Notes: a model not told the origin generated them from the sequence alone. Shown: positions 8,919-18,598, counted from the first letter of the stretch. The stretch: DNA of 62,348 bases from Thermoplasmatota archaeon (GCA_018334755.1 JAGXLI010000004.1:1-62348); one strand, 5' to 3'. Made by a program: numbers and translations.

Positions 8919-9779
8919 CTATAGATAGCTGAAATCCTTAGCCATCTCTCTCAACCTTTTGACCCTCTCTTCGGTCGGGGGATGGGAAGAGAAAAGCTTC
9001 ACGAAAGTGCTCTTCTTGAAGGGATTCACTATGAAGAGTGAAGAGGTCGTGGTGCTTTTACTTTTCATAGGATTTTTCTTGTTTTCGGCACTTAACTTTT
9101 CGAGTGCCCTTGCCAAGGCTTTGGGATTTTTAGATATCTCGGCCCCTTTCTTGTCCGCCTTGAATTCTCTTTTTCTAGAGATTGCAAGTTTTATTATAAT
9201 GGCGCCGATAGGAGCCAAGATCATCACGACCAAAAATATTGGATTTATCCTTCTTCGACTGAAGAACATCTGAAACCAGACCAGCCTCGCCATGATCGTG
9301 ATAGCTCCGGCAAGCGTAGCTGCTATGCTCATGACCAGCATATCTCTACTTTTGATGTGACCGACCTCGTGAGAAAGGACTCCTTTGAGTTCCTCTTCAT
9401 CCAGGATGTTCAAGATGCCTTCCGTGGCGGCAACGACTGCGTTGTCCTCGTTTCTACCGGTGGCGAACGCGTTGGGCGTATTCGAAGGGACTATGGCCAC
9501 TTTCGGCATCTTTATATCCGCTTCTCTTGCCACCTCTTTCACTATGTTGTACAGTTGGGGATTATCTTTCTCTTCTATGATCTCTGCGTTATGAGACCTT
9601 AGGATCAATTTATGACTGTAGAAGTAAGTTACGAGGTTCATCACCGCCGCGATGCCCAAGAAAAGGAGCGTTCCAAGTATCCAATTTCCCAGGAAAAATC
9701 CGCCTATCAACCACCCTATCCCTATGAAGAAAATGAACATGAAGACGAACAGCCCGGTGGTTTGAGCCTGTGCTTTCAT
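8919..9779 (-). CDS. htpX: HtpX-like membrane M48 zinc protease
   Basis: 286 residues. The zinc site HEVGH (in 'LSHEVGHIKSRD', near residue 141) and a downstream Glu in 'KREFKADKKGAE' give the M48 catalytic set. Two N-terminal membrane spans ('FVFMFIFFIGIGWLIGGFFLG', 'TLLFLGIAAVMNLVTYFY') and two central spans place the active site on the cytoplasmic side, as in HtpX, which degrades damaged membrane proteins. The C-terminus ends with the family's 'SSHPPTEERVKRLREMA'. Start supported by the standard N-terminal span. Confidence 0.92.
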   Translation of the reverse strand: MKAQAQTTGLFVFMFIFFIGIGWLIGGFFLGNWILGTLLFLGIAAVMNLVTYFYSHKLILRSHNAEIIEEKDNPQLYNIVKEVAREADIKMPKVAIVPSNTPNAFATGRNEDNAVVAATEGILNILDEEELKGVLSHEVGHIKSRDMLVMSIAATLAGAITIMARLVWFQMFFSRRRINPIFLVVMILAPIGAIIIKLAISRKREFKADKKGAEISKNPKALARALEKLSAENKKNPMKSKSTTTSSLFIVNPFKKSTFVKLFSSHPPTEERVKRLREMAKDFSYL

Positions 9780-9849
9780 CTCATAATAGATTCAATCTAA
9801 GTGACATATAAAGGTTTTGAAACTGAAAAAGATGAAACATCCCAGAGAT

Positions 9850-10422
9850 CTATATCAGGATGGGATGCCTGTATTTCATGTCGTCTACTTCTTCATCGAG
9901 ATCTTCCATCAACACCGAGACCAGCCCATCGAGAAAGATCATGGCTGAATCCTCGAAGATAGTGCCTAAGGGTGCAAGTTTTTGATCTTCCTCTTTGTCC
10001 TTGATATCCAGTATTATATTTATATCTCCGAACTCCGCTAGAGTCGAGTCCGGACTAGCGGTAACTACTATGATCTCGGCTTTTGGTACCCTATTTTCGA
10101 CGATCCTGGCCGCCTGGATTGCAGTTTGAGTCTCTCCAGTCTTAGATACGAGGAATACACAGTCACCGTCCTGGACTGCTGGGGTTATAGTTTCCCCTAT
10201 GAAAAAAGAATTCAGGCCGAGCTGCATGAGTCTCATGGCGAAAGTCCTACCGACCAATCCAGATCTTCCTGAGCCGTATATGAAGACGTGATCCGAAGAG
10301 GTCAGTATGTCCACCGCTCTGTTTATCTTATCTAGTTCTAGATCCTCTAGAGAATCATCGATCGTATCTAAGATGCAGTCGATACTTTCTTTCAATATCT
10401 TATTTTCAGTTTTCTTATTCAT
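9850..10422 (-). CDS. hxlB: 6-phospho-3-hexuloisomerase-like SIS-domain protein
   Basis: 190 residues, a single SIS domain. 'IYGSGRSGLVGRTFAMRLMQLG' is the sugar-phosphate loop of 6-phospho-3-hexuloisomerase (HxlB/Phi), and 'LVSKTGETQTAI' is the second phosphate loop. With hexulose-phosphate synthase this enzyme interconverts fructose-6-phosphate with ribulose-5-phosphate and formaldehyde, a route many archaea use to make pentoses. No hexulose-phosphate synthase lies nearby. The start overlaps the stop of the upstream TIM-barrel gene by 8 bases, so the two are translationally coupled. The C-terminal 'YRHPILI' is close to family consensus. Confidence 0.88.
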   Translation of the reverse strand: MNKKTENKILKESIDCILDTIDDSLEDLELDKINRAVDILTSSDHVFIYGSGRSGLVGRTFAMRLMQLGLNSFFIGETITPAVQDGDCVFLVSKTGETQTAIQAARIVENRVPKAEIIVVTASPDSTLAEFGDINIILDIKDKEEDQKLAPLGTIFEDSAMIFLDGLVSVLMEDLDEEVDDMKYRHPILI

Positions 10423-11452
10423 CTTTATTCTCTCTTCTTAGTTCTTTTCCGATCTCTCTAGAATAGATACGTTCGAATATGACCTTCATGTACATGGCAT
10501 CGTGTTCTTTCAACGGGGAGGTCGAGATGATAGTGATATTATCTTCCGTTTTGATAAGGTAGTCCACCAGATCCTCAAAGTTTAGGTCTCCCCTCTTGAT
10601 AGGTGTCATCCTGCACTCCCCGGTCCTTCTTTTCTCCACCCCGGAGAAGTTGACGTAGTATTCGTCTTTAACGAAATTTTCGCATTTATGGAAGATCTCA
10701 GCGAAATCCTCTTCATCCTTCAGAGAATAATTACCTTCGGCCTTGATGTGAGCAAAATTGATAACTGGAACTGTCTCTGAGACCTGGCGGCAGATCTCGA
10801 GTATCTCGTCTAGATTACCGTAGACATCTTCACCTGTCTGGGTTTCTATACCTATCTTTATGTCTTTTTCGCATTTTTCAGTGATCCAATCTCTAAGTTC
10901 CCTTAAATTCTCAACCACTGCCTGCTCGATGTCATCTTTATCTTTTCCCTCTTCCTTCACTCCCAGATGGGTGACGATCGTGCCGGCATCTAGTATATCC
11001 GCCATGATCGCTCCGTACTTGAAATGGCGTCTTGATTTCTCTACCGCCTCGGTTCCAGTCTCTGTCAACTTTATATAATACGGGGTATGAAGGGACATCT
11101 TCACGTCCAATTCTTTACTCAATCTTGACAGTCTTTGGAATTTATAGAAATCCTCCGCAACTCCACCTGTTATGGAGTGGATCATATCTCCTCTCTTCAA
11201 TTCCTTCTCGAGGTCTTCGACGAATATCTCCTTGTAATCTCGTCCTCTATTCACCCCGATGATGAATTTTTCAGGCACGTTTTTTGCCTTCAGACCGATC
11301 TCTTCATCCTCCACCGGTCTGGTCCTAACTTTCGGGCGAAGGAACTGGACCTCAAAGGCGTTAAGCCCCAGCTTATGTACATCTTCGATCCCGTCTTCTA
11401 GGGTTCTGCCTTTGCAGGAAAGTGGGATACCGCTCGGACCGAATCTGATCAT
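10415..11452 (-). CDS. TIM-barrel protein of the endonuclease IV / xylose isomerase-like superfamily
   Basis: 345 residues. The pattern matches the AP-endonuclease-family-2 TIM barrel: 'LSLHTPYY'-like strand ('VKMSLHTPYYIKL', about 120), 'IVTHLG' (about 160), 'IGIETQTG' (about 200), 'VINFAHIKAEG' (about 232), 'YYVNFSGVE' (about 270). The His/Glu/Asp positions of zinc-binding members are largely present. It could be a DNA-repair nuclease, but the 8-base overlap with hxlB would also fit a sugar-phosphate isomerase or epimerase. A 'deoxyribonuclease IV' label is therefore not secure. Confidence 0.75.
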   Translation of the reverse strand: MIRFGPSGIPLSCKGRTLEDGIEDVHKLGLNAFEVQFLRPKVRTRPVEDEEIGLKAKNVPEKFIIGVNRGRDYKEIFVEDLEKELKRGDMIHSITGGVAEDFYKFQRLSRLSKELDVKMSLHTPYYIKLTETGTEAVEKSRRHFKYGAIMADILDAGTIVTHLGVKEEGKDKDDIEQAVVENLRELRDWITEKCEKDIKIGIETQTGEDVYGNLDEILEICRQVSETVPVINFAHIKAEGNYSLKDEEDFAEIFHKCENFVKDEYYVNFSGVEKRRTGECRMTPIKRGDLNFEDLVDYLIKTEDNITIISTSPLKEHDAMYMKVIFERIYSREIGKELRRENKDE

Positions 11453-11574
11453 CCTTTTGGTTCCTCCCGTTCAAAACTCATCATGCCCCACCAGATTGCG
11501 AACTGCCATATTTAAATTTAATCATTGACGACTAACGTGTATAGATTCCATATCCAATCTTTCCATACTAAAAG

Positions 11575-11582
11575 GTTTATAT
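11575..11582 (+). promoter_or_regulatory. TATA box of the 960-aa surface-protein gene
   Basis: TTTATATA, preceded by purine-rich AAAGG that could serve as the TFB element, lies about 50 bases before the start codon. The expected transcript start is near 11605. The motif TGTCTGACA (11614-11622) then falls in the short leader. Confidence 0.55.
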
Positions 11583-11629
11583 ATGAAAAAGCCCATTTGG
11601 CCTTAAAGGATTATGTCTGACAGGTGAGA

Positions 11630-14506
11630 ATGATGAAAGGTAAAAAAATTGTAAATATGGTAGTGATAGCACTGCTGTTGATTTCTTTGTTAACATTGTT
11701 GGTAACTCCGGCAGCTGCACAGAGCGGAGATATATACTCAACCGATAGAGAGGGAGAGAAACGATCTGAATTCCTGGTAGACCAGGAGATAAATTTTAGA
11801 GTATTTGCAGACCCTGGGACCGAATACCGGGTCAGGTTGATGGATGAAAACGACGAGACTGTAGATCAGATAGTCATTACAACCGACCAGGACGGCGTCT
11901 TTAGAAGTGCCGAAGATCCCACTACCTTCTTTCAACATGACGTGGTGGGAAATTATTATCTCGAACTTTACCATACTGGTGAAGGAGCAGTAGTTGACAC
12001 TAAGGACATACTGATCTATGAAGAACAGATCTTTACTCAGCAATCTAGAGTTGACACTTACGAGACAAGCGAGCGGGAGAACCCTGATTATTCTAATTTC
12101 GATGAGAGTGAGACCGTTTACTTCACGGCTAAAGTAAGAGATCAACATGGGCATCCTCCCGAAGCACAGATGGTCGTCAATATCCGTGTCGAGAAAGGGG
12201 GAGAAACGGTGAGAAACCTCGGCAATTATAATCTCGACGGGAACGGTAATGTGGAGGATAACTTCGGAGCCTGGGAATTAGGCGAACCTGGAGACTATTC
12301 ACTAGTGATATACAGCCAGCAGGGTGGAGAAAGAGAAGAATATGGCAGCGGTACCTTCACGGTAGTAGGCGTGGAGATATTCATCGATCAGGAATATACC
12401 CAGGGACAGACTATGGAGATACGGATCGAAAGTAATTATGAAAAGGAAGTGGACATAAGTATTCAGAATTCAACCCAAGATCCTTATAGAATCATGGATG
12501 GAGCCGAATGGACCGATCAGGAATTCACAGATCAGCTTTGGACGGAAGAATACACCATCCCAGAGGATGAAGTAGATGGTACTTATTACGTAGTGGTCAA
12601 AGCAGATGGGGATACATTGGGGGATCCAGAACCTTTCAAGTTGAAGAAATATTCTCTAGAGGCAACAACGGACAAACGGGCCTACCTCCCCGGCGAGAGC
12701 GTAGACGTGTATTATACGGTAGAGGAACAGATAGACGGTTCACGTGCCGAAGACCTTAACGTAGAATATAGGATCATGTATCAAGACCAGGATCTCGAGA
12801 TGAATGTGATCAGTGAAGATTTAGATACCTATGATGATCATTTCAGTTTTGAAATTCGAGATGACATCTATCTGCCAAGTTCTCTCAATATAGAACTCTG
12901 GGCTAACGGGACTGATGAAGACCATACAACGCACTGGAGCAGCAATGTCTGGGTTGGAGAATTAGTCGTAGATGATTTCAGTACCGACAAAGGAGAATAT
13001 CTGCAGGGTGAAACGATCTATGTAAGTGCTAGGACCATAGTCCAGGGCTCAGACGTAGGAGTAGAAGACGCAGACATCGAAGTCATACTCAAAAAGGAAG
13101 GAGAAGTTATAAATGATTATGATATAAATGACGCGACTGGGGACAACGGTGAAGTCGTAGTTCCCGTGTCAACTCCATCAAACAGCGCTGGAATCTACAC
13201 ACTCAATATGAGTGCGGAGAAAAACGATTTTATAAGTTATCCTGAAGAGAAGCAGGTCGAGATAAAGGAAGAGATCAATAATCTCAACGTCCATCTAGAT
13301 AGAGACCAACACAGTTATTCTCCAGGTGAGACCGTCGAAGTTAGTTATTCGGTCACTAAAGGAGGAGAACTCGTAGATGCCAATGTACAATATGAAGTTA
13401 CGGATGGGGCCATGAATTCAAATAGAGTTTACTTCAAGGGATTTGCCGAAGGAGGAACTATCGAATTCACCGTGCCCGACAATTTCGACCAAGATAAAAA
13501 GCTGTATCTGAAAGTCGATGCGAAAGTGGATCAAAAGACCACGGGTTCAGACCAGATGGAGATACCAATCTCCGAGATAGAACTTCTACTGAACGCCGAT
13601 AAAAACGAATACGAGGGCGGAGAGACGATCGGTTTCGAGTATGAGATAATCGGCGGTGATTCTACAAATACGGAGAGATACAAGATAATCGACGAGCTGG
13701 GCGACGTCTTAAAGACGGGGGAACCCGAAGGAAACGAATTTGAGTTCAACGTTCCAGAAGAACCCGCTTCCATGTATCGAGTCAAGATGGAAGTGGTCTC
13801 TTCAGGAAACATCCTGGTCGAGGAAGAACTGACGATTTATCAAAAATCGAGGATCCAGATCGAGATAAACATAGCCACGGAGTCCAGTTATACGACCGGT
13901 GTTTACGAACCCGGCCAGGAGTTAAAGGTCGACTACAAATTGAGGGCGGTCGGCGACGCTAAATTACCGGACAAGATAACACTCCAGTATGGCTTCTACT
14001 CCACTGGCAAGAACGGACAGATCCAGACCGACAGTCCGGAGGGGAGTTTCACTATAAACGCTCCCGAAGCATCCGAGGGGACCTACCATCTCTACGTGCA
14101 GTCACCAGCCACGGAGGGATATTCCTCTAATATTGAGCCGATCAAAGTAAAAGAAGATCCTTCAGCGATGAACCTTAAAACGGTCGCCGGCGTTTCCTTA
14201 CTCGGTCTTTTAGGTATCATAGTACTGGTGATAATATTATTGATAGGCGGGTACATGCTCTTCATGAAAGAAGGAGGAGAAGGACCGGACATCTTTAAAG
14301 GTCGGGAGAAGGAAAAAGAAGAAATGACTGAAGAGAAGGAAGAGCCGGCCGAGACCAGGAGAATAAGAGAAGAAGAAAGATCACCAAGAGAAGAGGCCCA
14401 CGGATGGAAAGGACCAGAAGAAAGTGAAGGGAGCGGGGAAGTCGAACAGATAGAGGAAACAGAGGAAAGTGACCAGATAGAGCCAGACGATGAAGATATA
14501 GAGTGA
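11630..14506 (+). CDS. Membrane-anchored surface protein with macroglobulin-like (MG2) repeats
   Basis: About 958 residues. It starts with a signal peptide (MKGKKIVNMVV, hydrophobic core, then AAA-Q cleavage-like site). The extracellular part has repeated units opening with 'T-D-K-xx-Y-x-PGE-x-V' ('TDKRAYLPGESVDVYYTV', 'STDKGEYLQGETIYVSAR', 'RDQHSYSPGETVEVSYSV', 'ADKNEYEGGETIGFEYEI'), the hallmark of MG2/alpha-2-macroglobulin-like Ig folds. No thioester motif was seen. A span near residues 850-872 is followed by a long Glu/Lys-rich cytoplasmic tail. ATG at 11630 or 11633 is favoured by GGTGA at 11623-11627 as ribosome site; GTG at 11624 is the longest reading. Monocistronic, with a strong TATA box. 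Confidence 0.75.
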   Translation: MMKGKKIVNMVVIALLLISLLTLLVTPAAAQSGDIYSTDREGEKRSEFLVDQEINFRVFADPGTEYRVRLMDENDETVDQIVITTDQDGVFRSAEDPTTFFQHDVVGNYYLELYHTGEGAVVDTKDILIYEEQIFTQQSRVDTYETSERENPDYSNFDESETVYFTAKVRDQHGHPPEAQMVVNIRVEKGGETVRNLGNYNLDGNGNVEDNFGAWELGEPGDYSLVIYSQQGGEREEYGSGTFTVVGVEIFIDQEYTQGQTMEIRIESNYEKEVDISIQNSTQDPYRIMDGAEWTDQEFTDQLWTEEYTIPEDEVDGTYYVVVKADGDTLGDPEPFKLKKYSLEATTDKRAYLPGESVDVYYTVEEQIDGSRAEDLNVEYRIMYQDQDLEMNVISEDLDTYDDHFSFEIRDDIYLPSSLNIELWANGTDEDHTTHWSSNVWVGELVVDDFSTDKGEYLQGETIYVSARTIVQGSDVGVEDADIEVILKKEGEVINDYDINDATGDNGEVVVPVSTPSNSAGIYTLNMSAEKNDFISYPEEKQVEIKEEINNLNVHLDRDQHSYSPGETVEVSYSVTKGGELVDANVQYEVTDGAMNSNRVYFKGFAEGGTIEFTVPDNFDQDKKLYLKVDAKVDQKTTGSDQMEIPISEIELLLNADKNEYEGGETIGFEYEIIGGDSTNTERYKIIDELGDVLKTGEPEGNEFEFNVPEEPASMYRVKMEVVSSGNILVEEELTIYQKSRIQIEINIATESSYTTGVYEPGQELKVDYKLRAVGDAKLPDKITLQYGFYSTGKNGQIQTDSPEGSFTINAPEASEGTYHLYVQSPATEGYSSNIEPIKVKEDPSAMNLKTVAGVSLLGLLGIIVLVIILLIGGYMLFMKEGGEGPDIFKGREKEKEEMTEEKEEPAETRRIREEERSPREEAHGWKGPEESEGSGEVEQIEETEESDQIEPDDEDIE

Positions 14507-14522
14507 ACCAACCCTTTTCTAA

Positions 14523-15074
14523 CTACCATCTTTCCTTTATTTTTTCAAGCTTTAGTATCTCAGCGCCAAATATAGATTCCATATAGTCCAAGGCCCTTTG
14601 ATGTTTTTCTTGGGAGAGGGCGGCAGTTCCGTCTTCGATTACAGTTATATCATACCCTCTATAGAAAGCTCCTGCAGCCGTATTTTGTATGCATATATCA
14701 GTGGTCACCCCGGTCAGGATCATTTCTTCTATGTCTCTTTCTTCCAGCACCTGCTCGAGGTCAGTTCTGTAAAATGAATCGTAAAACTTTTTCCGCAATC
14801 TTTCGTCCGCAAGCCCCTGAAGTTGAGGTACAGTTTCCGAACCCTCTTCTCCTTTCATAGCGTGTTGACCCCAGTGTGATATCTCCGGATCGTCTTCTTC
14901 GTGGTTATCTTGGATGAATATTCGAGGGATGCCCTTTTCTTCTGCATCTTCTAGGAATCTTTTCAGGTCCGGGACTATGTTCTCGGCGTTCTCACAGCCG
15001 AGCTTGCCGGTCACGAAATCATTTATCATATCTATAACAAGGATAGCTGTTTCGCCGATCTTATCACCGTTCAT
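14523..15074 (-). CDS. Isochorismatase-family cysteine hydrolase
   Basis: 183 residues from the ATG at 15074; a GTG at 15113 would add 13. The family triad is visible: Asp in 'AILVIDMINDF', Lys in 'RLRKKFYDSFYRTDL' and Cys in 'TGVTTDICIQNTA'. Members include nicotinamidase, isochorismatase and N-carbamoylsarcosine amidase; the sequence alone does not choose the substrate. A 'SHWGQHAMKGEEGSE' segment resembles the metal/substrate loop of the nicotinamidase branch. It is convergent with the surface-protein gene and divergent from nrdJ. Confidence 0.85.
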   Translation of the reverse strand: MNGDKIGETAILVIDMINDFVTGKLGCENAENIVPDLKRFLEDAEEKGIPRIFIQDNHEEDDPEISHWGQHAMKGEEGSETVPQLQGLADERLRKKFYDSFYRTDLEQVLEERDIEEMILTGVTTDICIQNTAAGAFYRGYDITVIEDGTAALSQEKHQRALDYMESIFGAEILKLEKIKERW

Positions 15075-15217
15075 AGTAAAATCAAAACTGCTATTTATTA
15101 TTTTCAATGACACATTTTCAGTACTTTTCCAATATACTTGGATTATTATGATAGTTCCTATATCGGAATATACATAAGTCGGTTATCATATTTGAGATTC
15201 CGTCGAGGTAAAGGAAT

Positions 15218-18200
15218 ATGAGCGAGGCTGGATTGACAAAAAATGCAGAGAACATCCTTGAGGAAAGGTACCTAAAGAGAGACGAGGAAGGGAACGTTGT
15301 TGAGACGCCGGACGAGATGTTCGAGAGAGTAGCAAGGACCATGGCAGAAGTAAATGAGGATTACGATGATGACAGGACCATGGAAAAGGAAAAGGAAGAA
15401 TTTTATGAGGCTTTATCAAGCTTAGATTTTATACCAAATTCTCCTACTTTGATGAACGCCGGTCTAGAATTAGGTCAGCTCAGTGCCTGCTTCGTCCTTT
15501 CACCCATGGATGATATGGACAGTATCTTCCAGCAGGTGAAGAACGCCGCCAAAATTTTCCAGTCCGGAGGAGGCGTGGGCTACACATTCTCTAGGATAAG
15601 ACCCTGCGGTGACAGGGTGAAATCGACCGGTGGAGTCGCCAGCGGCCCTGTCTCATTTATGAAGGTATACGACGAGATGTGCAATACGATCAAGCAGGGC
15701 GGAAAAAGACGCGGCGCCCAGATGGGAGTTCTCTCGGTTCAGCATCCAGATATAGAAAAATTCATCGAGGCAAAAGATGACGAGGAGGAACTCACCAACT
15801 TTAATATCTCGGTGGCTCTAACTGAAGAGTTCATGGATGCGGTCCATAACGGTGAAAATTACGATCTGATAAATCCTCGAAATGAAGAGAAGGAGGGCGA
15901 ACTCAACGCCGAAGAGATATACGATAAGATAGTGAGCCAGGCATGGAAGAACGGCGAACCGGGCATACTTTTCTTGGATAGAGTGAACGAAGACAACCCC
16001 TTCGATGTTGAGGAATATCCGGACCATTATATCGACGCAACTAACCCCTGCGTTACCGGCGACACATTGATAAGCACTAAAGAAGGCGTTTTCACTGCTG
16101 AAGAACTATGGGAGAACGAAAATGACCTAGACGTAGTAGTGGACGGGCGATTGAGTGAAGAAAAAATCAAAGAAGCATCTAATGTTTTCAAAACTGGCAC
16201 GAAAGATGTATTTAACTTAAAAACAAAGGAAGGATATGAGATAAGACTAACGGAAGATCATCGGGTGATGAGCTCCAATGGATGGAAAAAGGTCAAGGAT
16301 CTTAAAGCCGGTGAGAAACTAGATATAATCGATAGAGAAACTGAATTTGGTGAAGGGGGCTCTTTAGAAAAGGGACTGGTCTTGGGATGGATCGTAGGTG
16401 ATGGTCAGATCAAAGAGTCTGAAAACAGAGTTACTCTACACTTTTATGACAAAGACACTACCATCTCCGATAAATATGCTGAGAAAGTGAACCAAATAAT
16501 CCGTGAACCTAGAGGAAACGGCGATTATGAAGTAGGAGTACAAAAGATAGATAGAGGTGAAAACTCCGTCGAGGAAGAAAGGATCAGGTCAGCAAGACTG
16601 TACGAGATAACTAAAGAATACGGCCTCAATGAGAACAAATTGCAGGTGCCTAACGCTCTTTTCAAAAACGGTAGAGAAACAGCAAAAGGATTCATAAGAG
16701 GCCTTTTTACGGCGGACGGCAGCGTTCAAGGCAATGTAGAGAAGGGTGTTTCTGTGAGACTGTCTAGCTCAGAATTGAATCTATTGAAAGAAGTCCAACA
16801 ATTGCTTTTAGGTTTCGGCGTCAAAAGTAAAATCTACGAAGAAAGAAGAAAAGAAGGAGAAAGAGAACTTCCAGACGGTAAAGGGAACATGAAAAAGTAT
16901 CACGTGAAATCTCAACATGAGCTCGTGATAAGTAAAGATAACCTTAAGAGATTCAGAGATGAGATCGGATTCGTTAGAGATGATAAAAACGAGAAACTTG
17001 CTGCTCTGCTCAAGGAATATGAGATAGGACCTTACTCCGAAAAATCCCAAGTGAACGTAGATTCAATCGAATATGAGGGTCATGAAGATGTTTACGATCT
17101 CACTGAGCCTGAAACTAGTTCTTTCGTTGCAAATGGTTTTGTGGTCCACAACTGCGGTGAGCAGCCATTGGAGGACTTCGAAGCCTGCAACCTCGGCCAT
17201 ATCAACCTCGCTCACTGCGTCACGGACGGCGAGGTCGACTGGGATAAATTGGAAGACATCACGGACATGGCGGTACGATTTTTGGATAACGTTATAGACG
17301 CTTCAGACTTTCCCAACGTCATAGGATACGAGGGGGAAGAAGATGCGATAACAAAAAGGGTGAATGAGAACAGGAAGATAGGTCTAGGTGTTATGGGATG
17401 GCACCACATGCTCATGAAGTTAGGGATCCCCTATGATTGTGAAGAGTCGATAGAGAAGGCGGATGAAGTCATGAGTTTCATTCAGGAAAAAGGTAGAGAG
17501 GTCAGTAGAAGGATCGCAAAGAAGAGGGGAAAATTCCCGAATTGGAACGAGTCCGAGTTCGACGAACCTATGAGGAACGCAACAACAACGACGATAGCTC
17601 CCACAGGAACTACAAGTATGATCGCAAATGCCAGCGGGGGTATAGAGCCGATATTCGCGGTATCCTATATCAAGAATGTTCTCGAAGACGAGAGCATGGT
17701 TATGCCCGATCAAGTCTTCGAAGAGATGGCAAAAGATGGAGGCTTCTACAGCGATGAACTCATGGAAGATATCGCCGAAGTCGGCTCGATAGCAGATATC
17801 GAGGAAGTTCCAAAAGACATCAAACCCTTATTCAGAACCGCTTTAGAGATCTCTCCAGAGTGGCATATCCGGATGCAGGCCGCTTTCCAAGATCACGTAG
17901 ATAACGCGATCTCAAAAACGGTGAACTTCCCGAATGAGGCTTCAAAGGAAGACATAAAAGAGGTATACGACCTCGCCTACGACTTGAAGTGTAAAGGAGT
18001 CACGGTCTACAGGAGCGGCTCCCGGCAGGAACAGGTCATGGAAGTTGAAGGTGAGGAGAAAGAAGAGGAAGAAGAGGAGATAGAAAAAGTGCTCGAAAGA
18101 AGACCTCGGGAGAGGCCCTCCGCTATAGAAGGAACTACGCAAAAGATCAATACGGGCTATGGAGGTCTTTACGTCACGATAAACGAAGATGAATATGGCC

Positions 18201-18598
18201 TCTTCGAGGTGTTCTCACAGATAGGTAGAGCGGGAGGATTTACCCAGTCATTCACTGAATCGCTGGCTAGGATGATATCTCTCTGTCTGCGTTCCGGTAT
18301 CCCCCTCGAGGAGATCATCGAACAGCTTGAAGGTATAAGATCACCAGAGATAGCCTACGAGGAGGGAGAAAAGATATTATCGATCCCTGACGCCATGGCT
18401 AAAGCTCTAAAGTGGCATAAGAAAGGAAGGAAAACTGCCGAACAGAAACAACTCCCAACTGATGAAAACGAGGGGGCATCTTCGGTAAAAGAGATGGTCT
18501 CAAAGGGGATGAATCCGGCCTGCCCTGATTGCGGAGCCATGCTTACTCTAACCGAGGGGTGCAGGACCTGTCCGAACTGCGGATACAGCCAGTGTTAA
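15218..18598 (+). CDS. nrdJ: Adenosylcobalamin-dependent (class II) ribonucleotide reductase, intein-containing
   Basis: 1,126 residues as translated; 758 after removal of the intein. It makes deoxyribonucleotides with coenzyme B12 and does not need oxygen. N-terminal 'FIPNSPTLMNAG...LSACFVLSP' carries the first redox Cys. The catalytic 'NPCGEQPLEDFEACNLG' with radical Cys and Glu is restored when the intein leaves. 'TTTIAPTGTTSMIA' is the phosphate-binding loop. The C-terminus is a four-Cys zinc/redox tail ('CPDCGAML', 'CRTCPNCGYSQC'). GAGGTAAAGG just before the ATG may be a ribosome site. A class III enzyme is also in this window (54.8-56.9 kb). Confidence 0.96.
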   Translation: MSEAGLTKNAENILEERYLKRDEEGNVVETPDEMFERVARTMAEVNEDYDDDRTMEKEKEEFYEALSSLDFIPNSPTLMNAGLELGQLSACFVLSPMDDMDSIFQQVKNAAKIFQSGGGVGYTFSRIRPCGDRVKSTGGVASGPVSFMKVYDEMCNTIKQGGKRRGAQMGVLSVQHPDIEKFIEAKDDEEELTNFNISVALTEEFMDAVHNGENYDLINPRNEEKEGELNAEEIYDKIVSQAWKNGEPGILFLDRVNEDNPFDVEEYPDHYIDATNPCVTGDTLISTKEGVFTAEELWENENDLDVVVDGRLSEEKIKEASNVFKTGTKDVFNLKTKEGYEIRLTEDHRVMSSNGWKKVKDLKAGEKLDIIDRETEFGEGGSLEKGLVLGWIVGDGQIKESENRVTLHFYDKDTTISDKYAEKVNQIIREPRGNGDYEVGVQKIDRGENSVEEERIRSARLYEITKEYGLNENKLQVPNALFKNGRETAKGFIRGLFTADGSVQGNVEKGVSVRLSSSELNLLKEVQQLLLGFGVKSKIYEERRKEGERELPDGKGNMKKYHVKSQHELVISKDNLKRFRDEIGFVRDDKNEKLAALLKEYEIGPYSEKSQVNVDSIEYEGHEDVYDLTEPETSSFVANGFVVHNCGEQPLEDFEACNLGHINLAHCVTDGEVDWDKLEDITDMAVRFLDNVIDASDFPNVIGYEGEEDAITKRVNENRKIGLGVMGWHHMLMKLGIPYDCEESIEKADEVMSFIQEKGREVSRRIAKKRGKFPNWNESEFDEPMRNATTTTIAPTGTTSMIANASGGIEPIFAVSYIKNVLEDESMVMPDQVFEEMAKDGGFYSDELMEDIAEVGSIADIEEVPKDIKPLFRTALEISPEWHIRMQAAFQDHVDNAISKTVNFPNEASKEDIKEVYDLAYDLKCKGVTVYRSGSRQEQVMEVEGEEKEEEEEEIEKVLERRPRERPSAIEGTTQKINTGYGGLYVTINEDEYGLFEVFSQIGRAGGFTQSFTESLARMISLCLRSGIPLEEIIEQLEGIRSPEIAYEEGEKILSIPDAMAKALKWHKKGRKTAEQKQLPTDENEGASSVKEMVSKGMNPACPDCGAMLTLTEGCRTCPNCGYSQC
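16049..17152 (+). other. Intein with LAGLIDADG homing endonuclease inside nrdJ
   Basis: 368 residues (nrdJ residues 278-645). It begins with Cys in 'CVTGDTLIST' (splicing block A), has 'TEDHRVMSSNGWKKV' (block B, T-xx-H), two endonuclease helices 'LGWIVGDGQI' and 'IRGLFTADGSV' with the catalytic Asp residues, and ends in 'NGFVVHN' followed by Cys+1. All residues needed for splicing are present, so it looks active. The insertion is immediately before the radical Cys of NPCGEQ, a conserved active-site position favoured by RNR inteins. Confidence 0.95.
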
